40,959 nucleotides of DNA, from positions 1 to 40,959 of the forward strand of contig JAFECS010000030.1 of the NCBI GenBank assembly GCA_018241965.1, given 5' to 3'. Under the pieces are notes generated by a model, which did no database searches, was not told the DNA's origin, and saw only the letters and a list, made by a program, of their open reading frames with translations. The translations under genes were made by a program, and so were the position numbers. The stretch is from Pseudomonadota bacterium. GTDB lineage: Bacteria; Pseudomonadota; Gammaproteobacteria; Berkiellales; Berkiellaceae. Shown here one piece after another: positions 24,245 to 31,788 of the stretch; the stretch's first letter is position 1; the number at the start of each line of letters is the position of its first letter.

Positions 24245-25258
24245 ATGGATAAAATAATTGAAAAATTGCAATTAATTTTTGACGCTAAATTGCTAAGAGC
24301 GCACAAAATTGATCCTGGCCATGATAGTACAAATGAAATTTTTGCCGTGCAAACAGAACAAGGAAAATATATTGTAAAGGTGATTAAAGATTCTCACATG
24401 CACGGTGTTTTCTGGAAAGGGTTACATTTATTATTCGGTGCATCACATGAAGTTTCAATCAAAAACCAAGACATTTTAAGCAAGCATATTAATCAGTTTG
24501 GATTAATTCCAGCCCCTAAGGTGTATAAAGCTGAAAAAGATGCAAATAACCCTTTGAAAAAACCGTATGTTATTTTGGAAATGATGCCTGGTAACCCTAT
24601 AACATCTGAAAGCGAAACGGCTGAAGAAATAATGAAAAGCCCTGATGTAGCTTTACAATTGGGAGCATTATTGGGAAGTATTCATACGCAAACCTTTTCA
24701 TCTTTTGGTAACCTTGATAAACAAGGATCTCCACTTTCTGAATTTCCAAATAAATTGGCAGCCACGATTCAAACATTAGCAAGTACAAAAAAAGCCTTAA
24801 ATGATCCCTTAGTACAAAAAATGCTTCCTTACTATATTTCAAAAGCTCGTAGCATGGAGCCACCTAAAGTATCAAGTTTGATTATGCTTGATTTGTGGCC
24901 AAGCCAATTTTTGGAAGACAAAGGTCATTTGAGATCCTTGGTGGATATTGAAAGTTTTTGCATAGGTCCAATTGAACTTGAGTTGTGTTTACTTGAACTA
25001 TGGTTAAAAAAACGCAGTAAATTTAAAGAAGCTTATTTTTCTGTAAACACATATTGGCCTGATTACGAAGAAACAAGAGAAATTTACCGTTACTTTTTAT
25101 ATCTACTCTACGATTGCCCTTCAGAAGGCTTGCAGTCTTGTTTAGATTCTCGAGGTAAATTTGCACAAGCAGATAGGATCAGAAGTCGAATTTCTGCTCC
25201 ACGGCTTCGAATGGGGCCATCATTTAACCCTTTTAATCCCTATGATGAAGATGATTAG
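24245..25258 (+). CDS. Aminoglycoside-phosphotransferase-fold protein with altered catalytic motifs
   Basis: The 337-residue protein fits the APH/choline-kinase-like fold. The N-lobe has KYIVKVIKDS with Lys45 as the ATP-binding lysine, followed by PYVILEMMPGNPI (hinge, about 107-119). In the C-lobe the catalytic loop reads IMLDLWPSQFL (Asp216), where typical APH enzymes have HGDLHxxN: His-Gly are replaced by Met-Leu and the metal-binding Asn by Gln221. The second metal-binding motif is VDIES (Asp234). Activity may be lost or changed. An AT-rich gap of 87 bases precedes it; the methyltransferase gene follows after 9 bases. The substrate is unknown; antibiotic inactivation is only one option. 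Confidence 0.75.
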   Translation: MDKIIEKLQLIFDAKLLRAHKIDPGHDSTNEIFAVQTEQGKYIVKVIKDSHMHGVFWKGLHLLFGASHEVSIKNQDILSKHINQFGLIPAPKVYKAEKDANNPLKKPYVILEMMPGNPITSESETAEEIMKSPDVALQLGALLGSIHTQTFSSFGNLDKQGSPLSEFPNKLAATIQTLASTKKALNDPLVQKMLPYYISKARSMEPPKVSSLIMLDLWPSQFLEDKGHLRSLVDIESFCIGPIELELCLLELWLKKRSKFKEAYFSVNTYWPDYEETREIYRYFLYLLYDCPSEGLQSCLDSRGKFAQADRIRSRISAPRLRMGPSFNPFNPYDEDD

Positions 25259-25267
25259 GAAATATTT

Positions 25268-25855
25268 ATGGACAATCAAGGCAAAAAATACGATGCGATA
25301 GCCGAAGGTTTTGCAAAAATGCGAGACTCTTTTTATAAAGAGCAAAGATTTCTTGATGAGTTGATAAAACTCATTCCAGCAAAATCAACCATCCTTGATG
25401 TAGGATGCGGTTCTGGTGTTCCGATTGCTTCGTATTTCATTGAAAAGGACTTTGAGGTAACAGGGATTGATGGTTCCCAAAAGCTCTTGGATATTGCCAA
25501 AGAAAAGTGTCCAAAAATGAAAGGTGTTTTGGGTGATGTTCGCTCCGTTATATTAAATGAGCAATTTGATGCCGTAGTTGAATGGTGGTGCCTGTTTCAT
25601 ATTCCAAAGCCAGATCATGAGAAAATGATACAGCGCTTTTCACAATGGTTAAAACCCAATGGGATTTTGGAGTTTACCTCAGGTGATGCAGCCTATGAAG
25701 CAACTTTTTCCGATATGCTCAATCAAGAGCTACATTATTACAGTTTAGAGCCTAGTCAGTATGAGCTTTATCTTAAAAAGCATGGATTTAAATTAATACT
25801 GAAAGAAAGTGATCAACCGGATCACTTGGTGTGGATTGCTCAAAAGGTTGTATAA
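25268..25855 (+). CDS. Class I SAM-dependent methyltransferase
   Basis: The 195-residue protein is a compact Rossmann-fold methyltransferase. Motif I is ILDVGCGSGVP at about 42-52, followed by VTGIDGSQKLLDIAKEKCP (acidic loop), GDVRSVILNEQFDAVVEWWCLFHIP (motifs II and III region) and LKPNGILEFTSGD. No SET or cysteine-type DNA methylase motif is present, so a small-molecule acceptor is likely. The start has AGGAAAT close by and lies 9 bases after the APH-like gene. The first eight residues, MDNQGKKY, are identical to those of the unrelated reductase at 35385. Confidence 0.86.
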   Translation: MDNQGKKYDAIAEGFAKMRDSFYKEQRFLDELIKLIPAKSTILDVGCGSGVPIASYFIEKDFEVTGIDGSQKLLDIAKEKCPKMKGVLGDVRSVILNEQFDAVVEWWCLFHIPKPDHEKMIQRFSQWLKPNGILEFTSGDAAYEATFSDMLNQELHYYSLEPSQYELYLKKHGFKLILKESDQPDHLVWIAQKVV

Positions 25856-25884
25856 AAATATAAGTCAGCATAACAACACACGCA

Positions 25885-25929
25885 AATATCAATATAAACT
25901 TTAATAAAATTAAAATAAATATTGATATT
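25885..25929. promoter_or_regulatory. 11-base inverted repeat upstream of a serine hydrolase gene
   Basis: AATATCAATAT (25885-25895) and its exact reverse complement ATATTGATATT (25919-25929) are separated by 23 very AT-rich bases, about 56 bases before the hydrolase ATG. Possible operator or hairpin; AT-richness raises the chance of coincidence. The remainder of the 130-base gap shows nothing else. Confidence 0.35.
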
Positions 25930-25985
25930 ATTAAAATCATCATTATACTTTCGAATATTGGTAAGTTAATGATGAGGTGTGCGTT

Positions 25986-27878
25986 ATGCCGCAAGTTCTT
26001 CTTAAAGATGGCAGTTCTTTTTCCTACCCAGACACTTGGCAGTGTGAAGAACTTGAAGGGTTTATAAAGTTACTAGGCCCAGAAGACGATTTTACAGTTC
26101 ATTTTTTAGTGCTGCCCACGGCTTCAGAGGCCGCTTCGCAAGCTTGGAAACAAATAAACCCGCAATTTGATTTGAAGATTGCACAAAATCTTGCTCTTCC
26201 AGCTGCCTGGTTGAGTGGCTTTTGGGAAAGTGGGCAACAGATTGTCTATGATGTTCCCCTGAGTGAGTCTAAAACAGTTATGGCGCTTGTTCGCACCTAT
26301 CAACATCATGCTTATATTTCTCTTATTGAAGCTACCAATGCAGCATTCCAACGCCGTAGTGCTGAATTAGGACAAATGACCCAAAGTTGGAAACCTAAGG
26401 GCGCTCAAGAGCAGAATTTGAAGGATGAAGAAGTAAGGCAATGGGGAAGTGTGCAGTTTAATGAGTTTGATCAGTTTATTGAATCAGGCATGGAAAAGTT
26501 AAAAATTCCTGGATTTGCCATTGCTATTGTACCCTCCAGAGGCAAAACAATACTGAGCAAAGGCTATGGCGTGAAAAAGGTAGGTGCTTCTGAGCTTGTA
26601 ACGCCTGAAACCCCTTTTATGATTGGCTCAACCACCAAACCTTTAACGACCTTCATGATGGGCACGATGGTTGATCAAGGTAAGATGAATTGGGATACCC
26701 CAGTAAGTGATGTGTTGACTGCTTTTAAACTCAATGATCCTCTGCTAACACAACAAATGAATGCTCGATTAACAGTGAGTGCTTCAACGGGCATGCCGCG
26801 CCGTGATTTTGATTTTATCTTCAATTACAGCAACATCACCCCCGAAGATAGGCTAAAACAAATGCAGGAAATGAAGCCAACAACAACGTTAGGTGAGACT
26901 TTCCAATATTCGAACTTATTATTTATGGTGGGTGGTTATATGGCGGCCCACGCCTATATTCCTGATAAATCCTTAGCAGATGCTTATGATGTTTGCATGA
27001 ATGAACTTGTTTTTAATCCCTTGGGAATGAACCATACAACATTGAAGGCAAGCCAGGCGCAATCAATGGGTGCTGCCAGTCCCCATTCATTTGATATTAA
27101 TGGTGAGCTCACAGAGATCCCCGTCAACATAGAGCAATCTTGTGGCAGCATTGCGCCCAGTGGCGCTATTTGGTCTACCGTTAAGGATATGTCGCAATAC
27201 TTGCTTGCAGAGCTTAATTGCGGTGTAGTGAATGGTAAACGTGTTATTGGCGAAAAAGCGCTTCGAGAGCGGCGTAAACCAGGTATAAAAATGGGTGATA
27301 AGTCATCTTATGGTTTAGGGTTCATTATCAGCGAAGAACAAGGGTTACAAACCATTAGCCATGGCGGGGGCACCATGGGCTTTGCTTGTGATCTTTTCTT
27401 TTATCCTGAAAAGGGGATAGGTGTGGTGATGATGGCCAATAGTCGCTATGGTCACACTTTTTTGAGTGCTGTAAAACAAAAATTCTTAGAGCTCACCTTT
27501 GGGGCAAAGCCTCAAGCTGAAGAAATTATTAATATCAGCATGAGTCAACAAGCTGAAATATTAAGAAAAGTAAGAGAAGATGTTTCGTTAGCCCCAGAAA
27601 AATTGCAGTGGATTAAAGGTTATGTGGGAGAATATACTAATCCTGATCTTGGCGATGCTACAATTATCCAAACAGGCCATGGTTTTGAAATAGCCTGTAA
27701 AGAATGGAAATCTCGGCTTGGGGCGCAAAGCGATCAAAACAAAGTACAGTATTTAGTGCTGATAGACCCACCATTTCCCGGGTTATTGAAATTACAGGCA
27801 AAAGATTCAGGAGAACTGTTACTCGATGCTGGTCAAGAACAGTATTCATTTAAAAAAAAAAGATCTGGTAACGGATGA
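25986..27878 (+). CDS. Beta-lactamase-fold serine hydrolase with N-terminal DUF1795/PsbP-like domain
   Basis: The 630-residue protein has three parts. Residues about 1-135 look like the DUF1795/PsbP fold (SYPDTWQCEELEGFIKLLGP). The class C beta-lactamase/esterase fold follows (about 155-500) with nucleophile Ser215 and Lys218 in IGSTTKPL, the YSN motif (Tyr308), and HGGGTMGF (His459). The last 110 residues (WIKGYVGEYTNPDLGDATI) resemble the DUF3471 domain common in this family. There is no signal peptide, so it is probably cytoplasmic, unlike true penicillin-binding enzymes. GAGGTG precedes the ATG; a GTG 9 bases upstream is an alternative. An A10 tract at 27852-27861 sits in the last codons, so slippage would change the C-terminus. 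Confidence 0.84.
   Translation: MPQVLLKDGSSFSYPDTWQCEELEGFIKLLGPEDDFTVHFLVLPTASEAASQAWKQINPQFDLKIAQNLALPAAWLSGFWESGQQIVYDVPLSESKTVMALVRTYQHHAYISLIEATNAAFQRRSAELGQMTQSWKPKGAQEQNLKDEEVRQWGSVQFNEFDQFIESGMEKLKIPGFAIAIVPSRGKTILSKGYGVKKVGASELVTPETPFMIGSTTKPLTTFMMGTMVDQGKMNWDTPVSDVLTAFKLNDPLLTQQMNARLTVSASTGMPRRDFDFIFNYSNITPEDRLKQMQEMKPTTTLGETFQYSNLLFMVGGYMAAHAYIPDKSLADAYDVCMNELVFNPLGMNHTTLKASQAQSMGAASPHSFDINGELTEIPVNIEQSCGSIAPSGAIWSTVKDMSQYLLAELNCGVVNGKRVIGEKALRERRKPGIKMGDKSSYGLGFIISEEQGLQTISHGGGTMGFACDLFFYPEKGIGVVMMANSRYGHTFLSAVKQKFLELTFGAKPQAEEIINISMSQQAEILRKVREDVSLAPEKLQWIKGYVGEYTNPDLGDATIIQTGHGFEIACKEWKSRLGAQSDQNKVQYLVLIDPPFPGLLKLQAKDSGELLLDAGQEQYSFKKKRSGNG
27852..27861 (+). repeat. A10 homopolymer inside the 3' end of a gene
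   Basis: Ten A bases encode Lys-Lys-Lys and the first base of Arg near the end of the serine hydrolase. In the normal frame a TGA follows at 27876-27878. With nine A the reading frame stays open to TAA at 27994-27996, adding a Lys/Glu/Asp-rich tail that runs into the start of the DUF2089 gene. Confidence 0.6.
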
Positions 27879-27983
27879 ATTCAGCTTGAGCATTTTGCAT
27901 GCAAAACAACAATTTGACCAAGCAGTAAAAAGTAACGTTAAAGAGGATGAAGAAAAAGATGATGAAAAATCGAGGAAAATGCG

Positions 27984-28346
27984 ATGGGTAAAATAATCAC
28001 CCAATGCCCTTCTTGTGGTAGCGCTTCACCAGAAGTTGTAAAGATACAATGTAAAGATTGCCATACTACCTTTGAAGGCAAGTTTGAGATCCCAGCATTG
28101 CTAAAGCTTTCTGAGGATGAACTTGGTTTTATCCTCGATTTTGTAAAATGCTCAGGCAGCCTTAAGGAAATGGCTTCTAAGCAAAAAATATCTTATCCCA
28201 CGCTACGAAATAGACTGAATGAACTGATTGAAAAGCTCGATAATTTTGATATTAAACGCAACGGATCAAAGGAAGAGATTTTAAAGCTACTAGAAGAAGG
28301 GAAAATCTCAGCAAAAGATGCCGCAAAAATGTTGCATAAACTATGA
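27984..28346 (+). CDS. DUF2089-family zinc-ribbon/helix-turn-helix protein
   Basis: The 120-residue protein begins with a zinc ribbon whose four cysteines (C8, C11, C23, C26) are intact: TQCPSCGS and IQCKDCHTTF. A helical region follows that resembles a sigma-factor-type helix-turn-helix (DFVKCSGSLKEMASKQKISYPTLRNRLNELIE, read as two joined helices), and the end is a short helix pair, LKLLEEGKISAKDAAKMLHKL. This is the DUF2089 arrangement, thought to be a regulator. Its stop overlaps an in-frame start of the Yip1-like gene, forming a two-gene unit often seen in this family. Confidence 0.85.
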   Translation: MGKIITQCPSCGSASPEVVKIQCKDCHTTFEGKFEIPALLKLSEDELGFILDFVKCSGSLKEMASKQKISYPTLRNRLNELIEKLDNFDIKRNGSKEEILKLLEEGKISAKDAAKMLHKL

Positions 28347-28354
28347 GGTTAGCG

Positions 28355-29062
28355 ATGCCAAGCGAAAATGAAAGATTATTAACACTGTTAAAAGATAACA
28401 AAATCACTCAAGATGAATATAAATTACTATCTAAAGCGTTGGTTCAAAACACTGGTGCAAAGTATGTTTTTTCACTATTGATTAATCCCTTCCAAAAAAT
28501 AGCAGGGGTGAGGGCATTAGGTTTAGGTATAGGAATAATAGTTGCGATCAGCTATTTGGGATCCATAGCTAAAATTTATTTTCCTGGGTTATTGGGCATT
28601 TTAAATTCAAGCATGATTAAAAACCCGAACATCGGTACGGATTTTCTTTTTCTTTTATATCAAAATGCGGTGATATGGTTAGTATTAACCTTGCTCTTTA
28701 TCATGGCTGCCAAAATATGCCAGCAAAAAAGCGTTCGTATCATTGATTTTATGGGAACCGTAGCTTTATCTCGTTTTCCCTATCTCATATTAACTGCCTT
28801 CCTTGCCATGATGAGAGTTCAAAACCCAAGATTTATGGACGTAGGTATGGAAAATGGGCTGCAACTAAAACCTTCGCTGCTGGCGATCACATTTAGCTCG
28901 GTTGTGATTATTTGCGCGGTTTGGCATATCGTTACTTATTTATATGCCTTGAAGGAATCCTCTGGTTTGAGTGGGAAAAAACTATGGTTAAGTTTTATTG
29001 CAAGTATTTTAATAGGGGAGATTGTTACTAATTTTATAACCATGATGCCAGTTTCAGCATGA
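28355..29062 (+). CDS. Yip1-like multi-pass membrane protein
   Basis: The 235-residue protein starts with a soluble helix pair (ERLLTLLKDNKITQDEYKLLSKAL), followed by five hydrophobic helices in the pattern of the Yip1 domain: NPFQKIAGVRALGLGIGIIV, then segments around YQNAVIWLVLTLLFIMAA, ALSRFPYLILTAFLAMM, SLLAITFSSVVIICAVWHIV and LWLSFIASILIGEIVTNF. The ATG at 28355 has GAGG 6 bases upstream; an ATG at 28343 overlapping the DUF2089 stop would add four residues. The N-terminal helix pair resembles the C-terminus of the upstream protein. Function unknown; probably a membrane partner of the DUF2089 regulator. Confidence 0.75.
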   Translation: MPSENERLLTLLKDNKITQDEYKLLSKALVQNTGAKYVFSLLINPFQKIAGVRALGLGIGIIVAISYLGSIAKIYFPGLLGILNSSMIKNPNIGTDFLFLLYQNAVIWLVLTLLFIMAAKICQQKSVRIIDFMGTVALSRFPYLILTAFLAMMRVQNPRFMDVGMENGLQLKPSLLAITFSSVVIICAVWHIVTYLYALKESSGLSGKKLWLSFIASILIGEIVTNFITMMPVSA

Positions 29063-29153
29063 TTTCTGGGTGTTTAAAAAGTGCATGTGCTCGATTTTGA
29101 GCAGCTATGGATGATAATATAAGTTAATGAGTTCATTTATGGGATAGCGTGTA

Positions 29154-30377
29154 ATGTCATTAATGATGCTTGATACTCTTAGTGAGGAGAATAATATCCC
29201 AGCTATTTCAGTTGCAATAGTCTCACCAACAGGAGATATCTTCACTGAAGCTAAAGGGATCACCAATAGAAGTGATCCAAAAAAAGTAACAGATCAAACT
29301 ATTTTCGAAGCTGCCTCATTAAGTAAACCTGTTTTTGCTTATATTGTTTTGAAAATGGCCCAAAGGGGAGAAATCGATTTAGACACGCCCTTAATTGAAA
29401 TTTTAGAGAAAAAGTTTGGCAAAGAAGATCCAAGAGCACAGTTTGGGCCACCCTTCCCTGGGATCCGTGAACATGAAAATTATAGAAAGTTGACAGCGCG
29501 GATGTTGTTGTCACATCAGGCAGGTTTGCCTAATGAATTCATTCATCCAAAATATGAGTTTAAAGCTAAAGCTGGTAGTAGTTTTGATTATTCAGGTGAA
29601 GCATATCGCTTTCTAATGGAGGTGATAGATAAGATCGCTTACCCGAAATCAATAGAAATTCTAGCTCAAGAAGAATTCAAAAAAATTCACATGGAGCATA
29701 GCAGTTTCATAAGACCGAATGTAGCTAATATTGCTGTTGGTCATCATGGTGATGGCAAAATGGATGAAAGACAACATTTTTTTGGCATACATCCTGCGGG
29801 TTCATTGCATACCACGGCAGAGGACTATGGGAAATTCTTAAAGGCATGTGTAAACGATGAATACGTGAGAAGCAAAATGTTTACACCTTGTGTGATTGAG
29901 CTTAAAGGCATAGATTTTGAAGGCATGAAGCAAAAAGTGCCTGAAGGAATTTTAAGTCATATAGCCTGGGGGTTAGGGATAGGGTTACAAAAAAATTCGG
30001 ATGGTTCAGTGACAGCCTTTCATTGGGGGGATGGTAGTGGCACCTGTAGAAATTTTGCTGCTATCAATCTTTCAACAAATCAAGCTGTTACCTGTTTTAC
30101 CAATAGTGCCAATGGGCCTATGGTTTTCCGCCAGATTTGTGAGCCTATTATAGGTGATTTAAGTATTGTGTCACACTGGCTTTCTCTTCGTGAAAACTTA
30201 CCTTTTGCTATTTCTCCTGTAGGGCAAGAATTAACCATTCCTAAGGCCTTCGTTGCTAATTATCAAAGTCATGTCGATAGGAGTATAAAGGATGAAAAGC
30301 AAGGAAAAAAATCACAAGATGTTAATGATGATGTTCGACAGGACACAGGCACAAGTATCAAAAAATTTGACCAATAA
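29154..30377 (+). CDS. Beta-lactamase-fold serine hydrolase (class C/esterase type)
   Basis: The 407-residue product fits the class C beta-lactamase family of esterases and peptidases. Ser55 and Lys58 are in FEAASLSKPVFAY, Tyr146 is in FDYSGEAYRFLM, and the KTG/HxG-type motif is FHWGDGSG near 289-296. LTARMLLSHQAGLP is the conserved strand before the active-site loop. There is no signal peptide, so it should act in the cytosol; the 30 C-terminal residues are polar and rich in Lys/Asp. The region of 90 bases before it holds no clear promoter. Different from the hydrolase at 25986, with no extra domains. Confidence 0.85.
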   Translation: MSLMMLDTLSEENNIPAISVAIVSPTGDIFTEAKGITNRSDPKKVTDQTIFEAASLSKPVFAYIVLKMAQRGEIDLDTPLIEILEKKFGKEDPRAQFGPPFPGIREHENYRKLTARMLLSHQAGLPNEFIHPKYEFKAKAGSSFDYSGEAYRFLMEVIDKIAYPKSIEILAQEEFKKIHMEHSSFIRPNVANIAVGHHGDGKMDERQHFFGIHPAGSLHTTAEDYGKFLKACVNDEYVRSKMFTPCVIELKGIDFEGMKQKVPEGILSHIAWGLGIGLQKNSDGSVTAFHWGDGSGTCRNFAAINLSTNQAVTCFTNSANGPMVFRQICEPIIGDLSIVSHWLSLRENLPFAISPVGQELTIPKAFVANYQSHVDRSIKDEKQGKKSQDVNDDVRQDTGTSIKKFDQ

Positions 30378-30502
30378 CCGCAGCAAAATGGGTTGAGTTA
30401 CCTATGGATCTGTCTTTAATCCAAGCACTCAAAATGTTATTGAAATGAAGCATAATAGTGAAGTAAACCAAAGCAAAAGGAATATGGATAAAGGTGAGGA
30501 TT

Positions 30503-30530
30503 AAGTGTTAAATTAAAATCTATAACACTT
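30503..30530. promoter_or_regulatory. Inverted repeat before the cyclase-family gene
   Basis: AAGTGTTA (30503-30510) and TAACACTT (30523-30530) form an exact 8-base inverted repeat with a 12-base spacer, about 45 bases before the GTG start. A second short one, TTTGAT/ATCAAA (30529-30534 and 30554-30559), follows. Possible operator in the 197-base gap; nothing else is visible there. Confidence 0.35.
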
Positions 30531-30574
30531 TGATTGATATTATATAGATTATTATCAAATAAAAGGCTAATACT

Positions 30575-31270
30575 GTGTCAATGGCATTAAAGCAGATCCC
30601 GTTTAAGTTGATTGACTTAACGCATTACTTAAGCCCTGAGATCCCTAGCTGGGAAGGTAGTTGCGGCTTTGAGCATCAACTACATCATGATTATGAACCA
30701 GGAAGCTTGTATCAATTTCGTACTCATAAAATCCAAATGAATGAGGGAATAGGTACCCATATCGACGCACCAGCACATTGTATTGCCGGAGGTAGAACGA
30801 TTTCTGATCTTGATGTCAATGAACTCATTGCACCATGCGCTGTAATAGATGTTTCAAAACAGGCTCATGAAACATATATTGCGTCTCTTGCCGATGTCAA
30901 AAACTTTGAAGACAAGTATGGACTTATTGAAGTAGGGAGCTTTGTCATCTTTTATACGGGATGGGATAGATTTTGGGAGCAACCAGAAAAGTATAGAAAT
31001 AATTTGTGTTTTCCTAGCATTTCGCTTGAAACAGCGCAGTTTTTATTAGTTGAGCGGAAAATCGCTGGCCTTGGTATTGATACGTTATCACCTGACAATC
31101 CTCAAAATAGTTATCCGGTGCATAAAGCGGTTTTGGGTGCGAATAAATATATTGTCGAAAATATTGCTAATGCAAGAAGCTTGCCGCCTAAGGGCAGCTT
31201 TAGTTTGTGTTTGCCGATGAAGATTAAAGATGGTACAGAAGCACCGATGAGATTAGTTTGTATTCTTTAA
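30575..31270 (+). CDS. Cyclase-family metal hydrolase (kynurenine-formamidase-like)
   Basis: Proteins of this family are metal-dependent hydrolases such as bacterial arylformamidase (KynB) or isatin hydrolase. The 231-residue product is of normal length and shows LIDLTHYLSPEIPSWEG near the start and the metal-binding GIGTHIDAPAHC (H62, D64, H68). GLGIDTLSPDNP and KAVLGANKYIVENIANARSLPP are the conserved later segments. The GTG start has AAAAGG 8 bases before it; an ATG two codons later is an alternative. No kynurenine-pathway genes are near, so the substrate is open. Confidence 0.85.
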   Translation: MSMALKQIPFKLIDLTHYLSPEIPSWEGSCGFEHQLHHDYEPGSLYQFRTHKIQMNEGIGTHIDAPAHCIAGGRTISDLDVNELIAPCAVIDVSKQAHETYIASLADVKNFEDKYGLIEVGSFVIFYTGWDRFWEQPEKYRNNLCFPSISLETAQFLLVERKIAGLGIDTLSPDNPQNSYPVHKAVLGANKYIVENIANARSLPPKGSFSLCLPMKIKDGTEAPMRLVCIL

Positions 31271-31299
31271 AATGAAACTAAACGGACAGGAGAATATTG

Positions 31300-31737
31300 A
31301 TGGCTCTAGCTACACAAAGGTATCAAATAATAGAAAGCACAAAAGATGAAATCGACTGGGTAGAATCTCAAATTAATAACTATAATAGAGAGTTGCTTGA
31401 TTTCCCCGGTGAGCCTGAAACATTAATGAATTATTACATTAAAGATAATGATGAAGTCATTGCGGGTATTAATAGTTGTTTTTATTTTGGGGAATTTCTT
31501 TGGATCAATGTGCTCTTTGTTAAAGAACAATACCGGGGCAAAGGAATTGGTAAGTTATTGTTATCAAAAGTGGAAGATATAGCAAAGGCAAAAGGGGCCA
31601 AACTTTCACACCTACACGCCTTTGAATTTGATAATGTGAAAGAATTTTATTTGCGGCTTGGCTATGAGATTTATGGCGTTATGGACGATTGCCCGGCAAA
31701 GTTTAAACACTATTTTTTCAAAAAGCATTTAAATTGA
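31300..31737 (+). CDS. GNAT acetyltransferase, paralogue of the gene at 22509
   Basis: A 145-residue GNAT. EVIAGINSCFYFGEFLWINVLFV gives the central strands as in the paralogue, EQYRGKGIGKLLLSKVE the acetyl-CoA loop (RGKGIG), and FEFDNVKEFYLRLGYEIYG the C-terminal part, ending MDDCPAKFKHYFFKKHL. It aligns over its full length with the product of 22509, but here the acetyl-CoA loop is canonical. The ATG has AGGAG 7 bases upstream; a TTG one codon earlier is unlikely. It lies 29 bases after the cyclase-family gene. Confidence 0.87.
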   Translation: MALATQRYQIIESTKDEIDWVESQINNYNRELLDFPGEPETLMNYYIKDNDEVIAGINSCFYFGEFLWINVLFVKEQYRGKGIGKLLLSKVEDIAKAKGAKLSHLHAFEFDNVKEFYLRLGYEIYGVMDDCPAKFKHYFFKKHLN

Positions 31738-31788
31738 CTTATAGAATCAACTCAAGCGTCTTCAAAATAAACATGGATTGTAATTATA

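Noticed and set aside
29088..29103. TGCTC/GAGCA hairpin between the Yip1-like and serine hydrolase genes
   Set aside because: Five-base stem only, without T-tract; expected by chance.
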